Shown here: one piece after another, positions 40,496-51,982 of the stretch
Numbering within the stretch: position 1 is the stretch's first letter
Layout: every line of letters begins with the position of its first letter
Assembly: GCA_030248195.1 (NCBI GenBank)
Contig: JASAND010022855.1
Span: forward strand, 16,819-80,818
DNA length: 64,000 bases
Reading direction: 5' to 3'
Source of the DNA: Trissonchulus latispiculum
Taxonomy: Eukaryota; Nematoda; Enoplea; Enoplida; Ironidae
The notes under the pieces: generated by a model
Told to the model about the DNA's origin: nothing
The model's database searches: none
The model's input: the letters and a program-made list of their open reading frames with translations, nothing else
Translations under genes and position numbers: made by a program

Positions 40496-41510
40496 TTTGA
40501 AATCTAACTTAACAGTGAATCTATTTTAAAAACCTCAACATAAAATTAAAAGTTAGAAACAGTCAGTCAATACGGTTTCTTTCTGAAAACCAATTATTCT
40601 GATTCAATACTCAAATCAATCAATATTTAATAAGTCAAGTTTTTTATTTAATTATGTCAGAAATATTTTTAATGTATTCCACACATTTTTTCTGGAATTT
40701 TCCAATTACAACTGTCAGAGCCAGACAGTGTAATTGAAACTAAAATTTCCAAGAAATATAAATAACTACATCAGAGCTGTAATCTCTGCTGGCTAGGTTT
40801 CACTCCTCCATAAAAGCAGTACTTGAAATTCTGTGCTAATGGAGAAGTTTCTCTCCGTTTTAAGGAAATGCAGCATAGACAATAGACTGACAAATTTTGC
40901 ATGCATGCAACGCATTAGTGTGCAAGAAAGCAGTGCTGCTGAAAACTGGTGTCATTGGCCTATTTTGTTCGGAAGTATAGAACTGTGCAGGAGTCCCCGG
41001 ACAGTCCGGGGACTCCTGCACAGTTCTATACTTCCGAACAAAATAGGCCAATGACACCAGTTTTCAGCAGCACTGCTTTCTTGCACACTAATGCGTTGCA
41101 TGCATGCAAAATTTGTCAGTCTATTGTCTATGCTGCATTTCCTTAAAACGGAGAGAAACTTCTCCATTAGCACAGAATTTCAAGTACTGCTTTTATGGAG
41201 GAGTGAAACCTAGCCAGCAGAGATTACAGCTCTGATGTAGTTATTTATATTTCTTGGAAATTTTAGTTTCAATTACACTGTCTGGCTCTGACAGTTGTAA
41301 TTGGAAAATTCCAGAAAAAATGTGTGGAATACATTAAAAATATTTCTGACATAATTAAATAAAAAACTTGACTTATTAAATATTGATTGATTTGAGTATT
41401 GAATCAGAATAATTGGTTTTCAGAAAGAAACCGTATTGACTGACTGTTTCTAACTTTTAATTTTATGTTGAGGTTTTTAAAATAGATTCACTGTTAAGTT
41501 AGATTTCAAA
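40496..41510. repeat. About 1-kb near-perfect palindrome centred at 41003
   Basis: The two arms of about 507 bp meet with a single odd base at GTCCCCGGAC-A-GTCCGGGGAC. Every block I compared is identical between the arms. Identical 65- and 73-codon frames appear on opposite strands purely as a result. The single-arm copy at 38694-39187 has clear differences. Confidence 0.88.
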
Positions 41511-41585
41511 GTGCTGCTGAAAACTGGTATCATTAGCCCATTTTGTTCTGAAGTATAGAACTGCGCAGGAGTCCCCGGACAGACA

Positions 41586-42495
41586 AAGTTCCCTTCGTAC
41601 GGTACAGTCGGAAATGTTTTAAAAAGGGTTTGTGAGAAGATGTACAAATTGTTAAGTGGTGTAAACCAGATACTCGAAAGGTTTTAGCAGATGGATAATT
41701 GTTTCGCTCCTTCTTGTAAATCCATTGTTTTTCTTGAGATCAAGATTTGACTCCACTGGAGACACGAGTTGAGCCAATTCAGATGATAAAAGGAAGGACA
41801 AGAGATCACAGCTGGAATTCTCCGCCTTTTATCAAAAAGTCTATCTCATTTTCGCCCCTAATTGAACTACTGGACCCATCAAAATTTCAATAAGTGTGAA
41901 ATTTTGACACCCATTCTGTTCAGATTTAATTGTGAAATAAAATTAGATTATTATATGTTTGGCGCATGGAAACCCTAAACATGACCCTGCAAATGGCCAC
42001 CTTGTAATAGAGTTAATTTGGCAAAAATTATAGACTTCAGTGAAAATGTTTTCGAAACAGAAGGCAAATAATTGGAAACATTACAAGTTCATAATTACAT
42101 TTCTATAGTGTTTAATTTGATATTTGTGATGCTGTTCATTTGGAATTAAAGTGAGAATTTCACAGTTGATAAAGTAAAAATTTGTAGTTATTTTGAAGGC
42201 CGGTATTTTTGATTATTACATTCAAACTAGTATATTATTTCACAATTTGGGTTCTCGCTTTCATTTTGAATTTGAATTTTTGAAAAGCTAATTTTTGTAT
42301 TCCAGGACCAAACAGAATGCTGTTAATAGTTTAACAGAAGGGGTGATGTCTCCTGAACTCCTCCCAACTCAAAATTAGTAAAATTCGACCAGTTGCATAA
42401 AAATAGTTATGAATACTGTTTGAGGTCATGCTAACTTCATAAAAGTTTTCGATTTAGCAAAACTCTATGTGGATCAAGCAAATAATTTCGGATTT
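41586..42495. other. No gene recognised
   Basis: Unassigned AT-rich sequence. Confidence 0.4.
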
Positions 42496-43075
42496 CTTTA
42501 ACTATTCCCCCCAACTCGTTTGGGGGGAATAGTTAAATTGGGATCATATGTGTTAAGATGTATTTAAAGGTTGAAATAAAGGTGATAGAAGTTTATCTGG
42601 GTGATTCTGACGTATCTGAATGAAAAATAAAATAATCTTCCAGTTCTTTATGTTCAAATTAAAAATATTTATTTTAAAATCATTTATTAGCTCAAGCTAA
42701 TTCTAAAATTTAGTATGTACAATGAACTAATGCTAACTTAAATAATTCATGAAAATTAAGCATTAAATATTTTTAAAATTCAAGATTACTTAAATTTAAC
42801 TTTTTTGAAATTCTTTGAAAATCTAAAGTTTTTATTTACATTTACATACAAATTGATTATAAGCATCTGTTGTCAGTTTGATTTTGTGTACATTACACTT
42901 GCGGTTACTAAAATAAGAGTAGTTAAATACGTAGTAGTAGTTACGTACAGTTTCCAATTTGGGGGGGGGGGGGAATAGTTAAATTGGGTCTTTGGGGGGA
43001 ATAGTTCAAGAGATACTAATTTCCCCCTCCCAAACTATTCAAGTAAACTATTTCTCCCCCAACGCTGTACCTGCC
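42496..43075. repeat. GGGGGGAATAGTTAAATTGGG repeat region
   Basis: AACTATTCCCCCCAACTCGT then GGGGGGAATAGTTAAATT form a hairpin at 42503-42540. The G-rich word recurs at 42960-43010. The body (ATCTGGGTGATTCTGAC) is related to 39900-40000. Confidence 0.55.
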
Positions 43076-43109
43076 GAAAACTTGACCTCTGCTCAAACTT
43101 TGTGTGAGT

Positions 43110-43655
43110 GCGTTCCAACACATGTCTCATTGAAGTTAATAAAAATTTAAAATTTTAAAAATTTATAGTTTCGTTAAGGGGGGACCAAATGAAACCAAAA
43201 AATTTTTTGTCATCTTGCCAATGCATTGTATATAGGGATTTTCTGTGTCAGAGAACAATGAGCATTTCGTTAGTTAAGTATAAGTTTGCATCTTAAGCTT
43301 ACAACTTTAGCTTATCCTGAACTAAGGAAAAGCTGGATCAAAAACGGATTTAGTAATGGACGAACTGATAGCCTTGTAGAATACCTCGGATAAATGCGAT
43401 TGCAGTAATTCAGTGTCAACAATCCCGATAACAAGCCAAAATTCTAAAATTGCTGACACTATCCCTAACCGGCGAACCGACAGGGGTGAGTTGGTTGTAA
43501 AAAACGGACTACGACACAGAAAACCTTTAAATACCTTTTTTCGGCAAGATCGATGACAAAAATGTTTTGTTTCCCCTTGGTCCACCCTCAAAAAAAAACA
43601 TTAAAGTTTAAAATTTAATACCAATCAATCAAGATATGTGTTGGAACGCTCATGG
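43110..43655. mobile_element. Fold-back related to 39196-39824, copy 2
   Basis: Ends GCGTTCCAACACATG and ATGTGTTGGAACGC are inverted. The arms share GGGGGGACCAA, TGTATATAGGGATTTTC and AAAAGCTGGATC with copy 1. The right arm carries an inserted CGAGGTATTCTACAAGG fragment. Confidence 0.6.
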
Positions 43656-45329
43656 CTATGTTGAGCTAAATTGGTTAAGTTTTGCAAAAGTTTGCATCAA
43701 GTAAACTATCTACCCAATTGAGGCTGGGGGAAACTGTTTGCTTTATTCTTCTATCTTTCTCGATCATCAAAGAGGAACCATGGGAGATTTAAAATTTTCG
43801 ATTTTGCTGAGATGTTGAATAAACTTTTTTGTTCTCTTGCTCTCCCCTTAAATAAACATAAAAATTAAAAATTTTAAAATTTTATTATCACTTTGAAATG
43901 CTTTGGAAGCTCGAAAATACATCCTTTCGTAAGTTTCTTCTGAGAAGGGGATCAGTACCCAGCCAATCGGTCTATCCCTAATCCCATTTCCTTCTATGTA
44001 ATCGTCGCCGGGTTCACGGTCTTACGCTTAAGAAATATTTAATATTTGCAAGAAGTTTGTTTTATTAGCAATTTTGTTAGCAATTCATCTTGGTTGGGAA
44101 AATTAAACAATACTAAATCCTAAATACTAAACATCCATACAAAAACCTTGAGCTTAAATTGCTCTATATATTGTTGAGAAAGATACAGTATTGGAAGTTG
44201 GCTTATTGCCGAGGTTCGAGAATCTGGGGGATTGTTTATATTCTTGATTTTGATTTTCATAATTTTGAGCAGTGAGAGATAAGACCCAATATGAGTTTTC
44301 ATATTTCTGTTTTGTTGCATAGGTGTTTCTTAAAGTTCGCTGATTATTTCTTTTACAACTTTATTTCTTTCAACTTACTTGGATTACACCAAATAACGAA
44401 CACAACCCTGAGCGTGCAATTCCATACACCTCTATCTCGCTGGCTATATCGTAGACACGTAGTTAAGTCAGATTCCTTGAAAAGGAAGGGAGTTCGATCG
44501 AAAGCGACCGGAAAACTCGGGAGGAGGGGGTGATCCGAGATGGGATGGAACGGGATGAACTAAATAAGCTTAGTTGAGCCCAAGTTGCTTCTGGACCGAA
44601 TCGTAGTAGGTAGACTGACAGATCTGATCACATGCATGCTTGGGTGAGCGGCTATCCCTCTAAACTCTGATCACACCTAAAATTCGCTCACATCCTCTTC
44701 ACAGCAGGAAATTCCGGAGCTGCCCTGCTCAACCCCTGCGAATTTGTCTCCAAGACTTGTCTGGACTCTAAAGCTGATACGTACGGAGTCTAATTATATA
44801 TTCTTACAAACTTTGATAGAGTCAACTCATAGAGCTTATTATATAACTATTATAAGTCGCTTAATCGCAAAAAATATCATTTGCTTGGAGTGAGTTATTC
44901 TGAAAATAGCTGATTACTAATTTTTCCAGTTTTCTTTTCACTCATTTTAATTTAAATTCTAATACTAAATACATAGCTTTATAAGACAACGGGTGGTAAT
45001 AGCTACTTATTTAGAGGCACTGCTTGATCCAAGCACATAATTGAAAAGGCAAAACGTGTTAAATAAAAATGGGAGCATGGAAAATAAACCTTAACTAAAA
45101 AATTTTATTATGAAAAATGAAAAATTCGCAAATCTTAACCACTTGAGCTCAGATTTGGCAAGGATGTTTCTACAAATTTTTGATTGATCTACAAAGTTGC
45201 AATTTCTTGAAAATCTAAATTTTTTAATTCTTTAGGAGTGTGCCAAGGGGAGCCAAAAAGTTCTATTGCATGCTAAGGCAGACGCACACCTAAGCGTAAC
45301 TCTCTCAAACATAACCGATTTAGTTCAAA
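43656..45329. other. No gene recognised
   Basis: It holds partial blocks of the fold-back family (AAAATTTTAAAATTTTA near 43870) and otherwise unassigned sequence. The 80-codon frame at 44291 has no recognisable motif. Confidence 0.4.
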
Positions 45330-45800
45330 TTAGCTATGTATGCATTTGACTACATTTCTGATCGATCAGCAGCAAAATTCTAAAATTTTAAAAATTTTAA
45401 ATTTTTAAGTTCCAGGGAGGGGCAGGGGACCAAGGGGAACCGAAACATTTTTGTTTTCAATTTTGTTTAAAAGTTGCACAGAGGGGTTTCTTTCTGGGTC
45501 GCCGAACACGAATTTCGATCCAGCTTTTGTTAGCTTGATACAGGCTTACGTTAAGCTCACAACTTTAGCTTGTTTCTAGCTAACGAAAAGTTGAATCGAA
45601 AAAACGGTTGGCTGGTTTTCAAATTCGTGTTCAGCGACCCAGAAAACCCTTGTACGCAACTTTTTTAAGAAAATTGAAAAAAATTTCAATTCCTCTTGGT
45701 CTCCCCTTGAAAAACTTAAAAACTCAAAATTTTTAAAATTTTTAGATTTTGCTGCAGATCGATCAGAAATGCATTCAAATGCATCCATACCAAATTTGAA
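45330..45800. mobile_element. Fold-back related to 39196-39824, copy 3
   Basis: The arms mirror about 45567. GCATTTCTGATCGATCTGCA on one side matches CATTTCTGATCGATCAGCAG on the other, and GTCGCCGAACACGAATT matches AATTCGTGTTCAGCGAC. No clean target duplication was seen. Confidence 0.65.
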
Positions 45801-46937
45801 TCAATCCGTAGCTTTTTGTTAGCGCAGTAATGAGCTTTTATGTTGAGTTAAAGCTTCAGCTCACACTGAACTAACTAATTTCGATGGAGTGTTCAGCAAA
45901 GTTTCAACAAATTTGGTGACCATAGATTAACACGGGGATGGAGGATCCGAGCCTCCTCACAGTCCGGACAAAGGTACAATCTTGTCGTCGTTAGGGGCAA
46001 GGTGTATAAGGAAAAATGACGGGAAAAAGGTTTTTACCTCAAATTTTTAAAACATCCGGCTTTGCAAGAAGTTTTTAATTGATTTTGGGAAATTTTAATA
46101 CAAATCAGAATTTGGAAATTTTTCCGAAAAACTAATTATTTGTTGAAAATTTTTTGAAAAATTTCTGATTATTATTATTATTATTAATAATAATAATATT
46201 ATTATTATTACGTTAATTTTGTTAATTTAGATTAATTGATGCTCATGGGACAAGCCCCTCGAAAATTTGGGTTCAAGGTACAAGTCCCCTTGAAAATTTA
46301 AGCCTCTTCGAAAATGTTTTGGGACAAGCCCCCTCCACCAGAATCCGACCTTATGTTAATGTATGTTGGTGACAATAAAGTTTTTGATTAACGGAGTGCA
46401 TCCTGCTTAAATTTCAAAATCTTTCAAAATTTCAAATTTTCACATTTTTAGAAGATCACCTTTTAAACAAGCAACAACTACCTACCTACCTTGATTCATA
46501 TGCGCATACCCAAAGGGGGAATTTTATTGATCCGAACCTTCAAATACATTTATTAAACAAATAAATCTATCTTAATAAAATAAAAGTTTCAAATATTCAT
46601 GTGCATATTAGCGTTAATTTTGAAGTCAAGTCTTCTTTTTAGATAGCCGTTCACATTCCATCCAATCAAAATTCTGATTAGATTAAGCTCCGCCTTTTCC
46701 GTGTCCTCGATTTTAACGGAGGTAAAAGATGGTCAAATCGCCGCATGATGTCTTACAAATTACTCTTGTCAATGTAGTACTCAGTTGTTATGACAGCGTC
46801 CCTGTAGGTGGTGCTTTTGAGGACTAATCTGTCTCATCTGTTCCAATAATCTCTGTTTTCAATCCGGCTTATTGAGAGACTGTGACGCTTTCAACGTCTA
46901 AGCTAGAGAGAAACTGTTGTATTCATTTCATTACCAT
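45801..46937. other. Region upstream of the Olig-type gene
   Basis: It contains an ATT/AAT palindromic microsatellite (46169-46210) and three loose repeats of GGGACAAGCCCC (46248-46335). I saw no TATA box that could be tied to the gene. The proximal sequence would be expected to hold the promoter, but no element can be named. Confidence 0.4.
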
Positions 46938-47576
46938 ATGGCGGAAATTTTGGACGAAGAAATTGACATTCTGACAACGGATGATTCACTGAATCCGATG
47001 GCAGATTCGGAAGATCGATCATCCTGTTCCGAACTTTCATCCGGGAAATCCTACAGTCGTCAGTCCGGACGTTTGTCGCCCATCGAGCCCTATGTTCGCA
47101 AAAATCGACGCGGATCCAAGAAAAACTCGAAACTGTCCAAAATCAAATCCCTAACCGACGAAGAGCAACGATTGCTTCGAGAACAAGTGAACAGTCGCGA
47201 ACGCCGGCGGATGCATGACCTGAATTCAGCCCTGGAAGCCCTACGTCAGGTAATGCCCTACGGTCAAGGTCCAACGGTCCGAAGATTGTCCAAAATATCC
47301 ACTCTCCTCTTGGCCAAAAACTACATCCTAATGCTTACCAAATCCTTGGAAGAAATGCGTCAACTGGTTCAGGAGGTTCAACAGAAGGCTCCAGCTTCAG
47401 GTCCGACCTCGCATTTTCGACAATCTACCTCACTTTCTATGGCAGACCAAAAGGTACCTCAATTTTCTATTGCCCCTCCACCCTTCCCAATTTTTCCTCC
47501 ACTTCTGCCTTTGCCAGCCGGTTTTGGACAGCCGTTTACTGTTCCCTCTCCAGCGTTTATGCCTTTGCCGAAATAA
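46938..47576 (+). CDS. Olig-family bHLH transcription factor, single exon
   Basis: It encodes a 212-residue nuclear DNA-binding protein expected to bind E-boxes as a dimer and to act in neural cell fate, as Olig/Beta3 family members do. The first ATG (ATATGG, 46938) gives [20 protein letters not shown]. Residues 20-48 are Ser-rich, 52-70 basic. The bHLH covers about 81-143: basic region [13 protein letters not shown], helix 1 to MPYGQGP, loop-helix 2 [20 protein letters not shown] then [20 protein letters not shown] and MLTKSLEEM point to Olig more than to bHLHe22/23. The C-terminus (residues 176-212) is Pro/Phe-rich, a possible interaction region. Family genes are often intronless, as here. 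The open frame extends 7 codons upstream without an ATG. An AATAAA overlaps the stop codon. Confidence 0.93.
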   Translation: MAEILDEEIDILTTDDSLNPMADSEDRSSCSELSSGKSYSRQSGRLSPIEPYVRKNRRGSKKNSKLSKIKSLTDEEQRLLREQVNSRERRRMHDLNSALEALRQVMPYGQGPTVRRLSKISTLLLAKNYILMLTKSLEEMRQLVQEVQQKAPASGPTSHFRQSTSLSMADQKVPQFSIAPPPFPIFPPLLPLPAGFGQPFTVPSPAFMPLPK

Positions 47577-48041
47577 ACCGTATTTGACAGTCAGTGGACC
47601 GATAGTAAGCCTTCTTAACCTGCAATTTAAATAATGTGATATGACTTTTTAATTTGCTGCATTTCTCTTATGATTGCTGACTTTGAACTAATTGAACTAG
47701 CCTTTGAATGTTTTGTTTGTATTGCTTATGTTTCTTGCATTTGTATATAGTAATGTTTGGTGAAATGTGTCTTTAATAATGAATGAGTGGCCTGAAACTT
47801 TTGGCAGGGTAGTAATCTCTTACGTAAACATGGACAAATCATGTTAGGTATGGTAATGTGTGGTTCCGATCCGGTCCCACCTTAAACTCGTTAGGTGTGG
47901 GACTCGGAGTCAGAACTCGCTAAGTTTGGAATGGAATCCTCGATGCGTTAATTCGGGACCCCCAAAAACGAAAGTTCCTAGTGATGTTCCGATTCATTCC
48001 CACATTAAATTAAAATAGTTTTCATCTAACTCTGTCTGTTC
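47577..48041. repeat. Downstream of the Olig gene: GC-rich repeat fragment
   Basis: 47866-47915 (GGTTCCGATCCGGTCCCACC onward) is an inverted near-copy of 3023-3070. The rest may be 3' UTR or spacer. No poly(A) signal stands out apart from the one overlapping the stop codon. Confidence 0.5.
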
Positions 48042-48770
48042 TAGGGTTGTTCCGATAAGAAATTCTCCGGGCCGGGCCCGGGTCTACGAGGACGAGCGGG
48101 CCGGGCCCGGCCCTGGGCCCTGAGCCCGCTACACGGCCCGGGTCCGGCCCGGACCCGGCAGCCCGCTACATCGTCTAAGACGTAGTTTATCGTTTCTATT
48201 CACTTCTAGGTGTATAATATATTTAATTGTAAGTATAAAAGCATTTATAATAATTACATATTATATAGATAGACTGTTTCCTTCCACATTTGCAAAATGC
48301 CAATGACTTGAAAACTAACAATGCTGACTTCTATCAAAAGCAATTTCAATCTTTGGGAGAGGGACTTGCTCTTCACTGATTTATTAATAGTTCACGACTA
48401 ATTTAAAATTCGGTATCTTGTCTCAGTTCACGGAATCATTATGCTAGTAAAATGACCTCAACGTTTGCTAAGATTAATTGAACCATTATAGCAAATTTTA
48501 AAGTGAACCAAGAAAGATATCGTTCGACAGTGGGTGCGGCGACTACATAACTCAGAAGCGTGAATTTTGGAAACATGTATAGAACTTTAAATTGTCACCT
48601 TTGTAATAAGATAATGCTCCAGTGAGTGTTTAGAAAGCAATTTTTCCAGTGAAAAACCTATTTTGCATAAACCCTAAAAATTCCACCGGGCCCGGGCTCG
48701 GGCCGGGTTCAAAGTTTTTTCACTGGGCCCTGGGTGCGGAGACCCCTATACGGCCCGGGAACAGCCCTAA
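48042..48770. mobile_element. GGGCCGGGCC-rich TIR element
   Basis: The left end TAGGGTTGTTCCG and the right end CGGGAACAGCCCTA are inverted and bordered inward by GGGCCGGGCCCGGG and CCCGGGCTCGGGCCGGG. The centre is AT-rich with no frame. No exact target duplication was found. Confidence 0.6.
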
Positions 48771-48777
48771 CTAAAGT

Positions 48778-49890
48778 GTGACCAAAAATTCTTGGAACCG
48801 AAATGTGAGCGATGTCCTGAGTTATCATTTGAAGGTAGCCTATATATAATGTATATATTTTTCGAATCCTCAGGATCCCGAGATTTCGAAAATCCGAAAA
48901 AATCCGAAATTCCGGATTTCATTCACGGAAAATTTAAAACTTTTAGTTTTTCGCCCAATTTGTATCGCTGGTTCTGACAGTCAATGTAAATAGAGCTGGT
49001 CCAGCTACACATTTTTGCTCTGAAAAGCTTTTCACGAAAATGCACCCAATTTCCGGAATTCCGGGTTTTCAAAATTACCGGATTTTAAAATTTTCCTCCA
49101 ATACCCACAAGATGGGTATAATTCGAAAGCTCTTATCGGGCTGAACAACTTTTGTAATAGAAAGAACTCTTGAAAATGCACTCAATTCCCGCAATTCGCG
49201 AAAACCGGATTTTCCGGATTTAAAAACTTTTTTCCAATACCCACAATATGGTTATCATTCGAGAGCTCTTGATGAGCTGAACAAATCTTGTAATAGAACC
49301 AACTTGCAGAAATGAGACCAGTTCTTGGAATTCACAAAAAACTTCCAAGCTTGAGTGAAATCCGGAATTCGTGAATTCCGGGATTTAGGTGCATTGGTTC
49401 TATTACAAGATTTGTTCAGCTCATCAAGAGCTCTCGAATGATATCCGTATTGTGGATATTAGAAAAAATTTTTAAAATCCGGAAAATCCGGTTTTCGCGA
49501 ATTGCGGGAATTGAGTGCATTTTCACGAGTTTGTTCTATTAGAAAAGTTGTTCAGCCCGATAAGAGCTTTTGAATGATACCCATTTTGTGGGTACTGGAG
49601 GAATTTTTTTAAATCCGGAAATTTTGAAAACCCGGACTTCCGGAAATTGGGTGCATTTTCGCGAAAAACTTCTAAGAGCAAAAATGTGTAGCGGGACTAG
49701 CTCCATTCGACTGTCCGAACCAAATTTTGATTGCGATAAAAATCGGGCAAAAAAACTAAAAATTTTAAATTTTCTGTGAATGAAATCTTGGGTTCCTGAG
49801 GATCCGAAAAATATATACATTATATAGGCTACGTTCAAATGATAACTCAGGACAGCCGCTCACATTTCGGTTCCAAGAATTTTTGGTCAG
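48778..49890. mobile_element. 1,113-bp fold-back, 8-bp TSD with one mismatch
   Basis: The flanking octamers are ACTAAAGT (48770-48777) and ACTGAAGT (49891-49898). The arms of about 550 bp match from TGACCAAAAATTCTTGGAAC inward, through GAAAATTTAAAACTTTTAGT and repeated CCGGAATTCCGG words, to a centre near 49340. It has no coding capacity. A fragment of the family is at 36540-36790. Confidence 0.8.
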
Positions 49891-51982
49891 ACTGAAGTTT
49901 GCTTATTATGCTAAGGTTGGCGCTAGATAAGCTACATATATGACATGAAAGCATGCATTCAATTCAATTTGGGAGGTCCCCTAAACTTGTCGGACAGAAT
50001 TTCGGCAGTCGGACTGGTTGAAACATTCCCATTCTCATACCGCCCTGGTTGACCTCGAAGCATATCACCAGCAGCACCACCAGAAAATAAGTTTAGGAGT
50101 GTTGTTGTCACAATATATTTTAAGAAAAAATTAGCATTCCGATTTTGTAACTAAAAAATTGTAAGACGGAGGATGAGAAATTCCTGAGGGTTTGCAATTT
50201 GCAAAGCAAAATGCATTTCCAACATTTGTCGGAGGAACTTCAGACAAACAGCACAATCTGTCTGTCCGAAGTCCACCTGACAAGATCTTCGTGAATCTCA
50301 CAATGCAGCAGTGAGGTTTGAGATCGAAAAATGATGCATGTTTATAGATGCTTCAGTCTATGTGATATCATAGGTTCAAAGTCAAAACTGCAAACAATCA
50401 AGGATGGTGCATTTTGTATTCGAGCACCTCTGGCAGCTGAAAAGGACTGAGGGAAATATTTCGGTTCGAGAATTATTATCCATCTTCCCAATCCATTTTT
50501 ACAACAAAAGTTCCGAGGATCCGATATTATTTAATTTGTGTTGTCACAAACCGGGTTTCGCAGTTTTTGGGGTTTACCATGAAATTATGAGGTTAGGTTT
50601 CTAATTAACTCAATGTTATCAAACAATTTTAGGATTGAGTTTCATAAACTTATTTTATTGGGGGTTAGCCATGAATTAACCTTAACATCCAAAATTTAAC
50701 CCTGAATTGAAGAATAACATCAAAAATTAAAATTTGATTGACAACCTTCCAGCACAGTTTTACAGTGTTTTCAATAGCAAATTACGATTTTTAAATGGAT
50801 TCCTGCAAAACTCACAAAATCAAACAACTGATTAACCCTTTTATGCCGGGAGCGGCCATTTGCCACAAGTGGTAATTTTTGGCATATGTTCCAGAGAGCA
50901 GACGCCGGTTGCACAATGGAGCTCTGATCACGTGCTTCTTTATTGCCTTGACACTCCCTCTACAAATTGGAGAAATAATTCAAAAATATATAGCTAAAGG
51001 AGTGAAGTCCTGTCTGCTGGCAGGCATTTGGCGGAATGAAGAATCCGACAACTCTTGTATTACGTTATTGTATTTGTTTTATTTGCCGGCATCGGCTGCA
51101 ATTCGTCAGTCGACAAACCCGTTCTACCGTTTTCATAGTGGAGATTAAGCAGATTAAACTAACATATTGTTGATCCCGTCTCTGAATCAAGTGTTGCACC
51201 TAGAAATAAATAGATATATTAGTTTCTTTGCAGAGAAAGTTGAGCACAAATTCGTACTTTGTCCCACTTTGACGGCTTCTTAACTTTTCTGGCGCATTGG
51301 AAACCCAAAAACGCTGGATTTAAAAATGTAGAGAATTTAATTCTCTAGCGATTGATGGTAGTGCCATCTCTCTGGGTGCTCTCAGTAAAACATGACAGCC
51401 AAAAATGTAAAATTGGTCATTTTGAGCAGCTTTCCCCGAGAAGTCTTGGGTAGAAGAGGGGTAACCCCCAAAAACAGCAGTGCTGTTTCGTCTATATTTT
51501 TAGAACTGATGGAGACGAGAGAATCATACGAAGGAAACCCGTAAATTACATAGAATAAAACCCGGGTTTCAGGCAAAACCCTCCTCAATTAAGTAGGGTT
51601 GAGATTTTACCATTATAAACCCAATTTAACTTTGCATTTTAAACCCGAGTTTTGTGACAACATAGGGTCTAAATTTAACCCAAATTTAATCCAAAACGTA
51701 GTTTATGAAACCTGGATATCAAAAACTCATTTTTAACCCGGGTTTAGCTTGATATCCGAGTTTAGGCCTTTGATAACGTCGGCCCTGGGTCAAATAGCTG
51801 GGACCGGTTCTGATTTTTGAAACCTGTTCCGGTTCATGGCTACTGATTCATGTTCCGGTTCTAGCTACCGGTTCCGATTCCAATTAGTATTGTAATAAGA
51901 AAGCTAAAATACCACAATTTTTTATATGCTTAGAAACTTGCTATATGGAAAAACGTAGCACAAAACGATAGCGGTGTTTTAA
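49891..51982. other. No gene confirmed
   Basis: Two short frames (50404-50604 and 50879-51148) show no domain I recognise and have no splice context. 51790-51890 has GGTTCCGGTT words like the 8.8-kb element. The rest is unassigned. Confidence 0.4.

Larger units (their letters stand above)
38694..41585. mobile_element. Palindromic transposon complex, CTGTCCGGGGACTCC ends
   Basis: The outer ends CTGTCCGGGGACTCCTGCGC (38694) and its inverse (to about 41580) agree over about 70 bp, including the tract TGGGCTAATGATACC that the inner arms lack. The order is left arm (38694-39187), 629-bp fold-back (39196-39824), a second fold-back (about 39833-40490), right arm (40496-41002), an inverted copy of that arm (41004-41510), then the short outer right end. 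Flanks ACAAGTT and ACAAAGTT are similar but not an exact duplication. Confidence 0.7.

Noticed and set aside
40833..41173. Identical 65- and 73-residue proteins on both strands
   Set aside because: They are mirror images produced by the palindrome centred at 41003, not genes.
48042..48770. 8-bp target duplication for the GGGCCGGGCC element
   Set aside because: The flanking octamers GTCTGTTC and ACTAAAGT differ; the latter belongs to the neighbouring fold-back.
50404..50604. 66-codon frame
   Set aside because: No recognisable motif, no repeat or gene context, and a length expected by chance.
50879..51148. 89-codon frame with two hydrophobic stretches
   Set aside because: No start context, splice signals or family motif; indistinguishable from chance.
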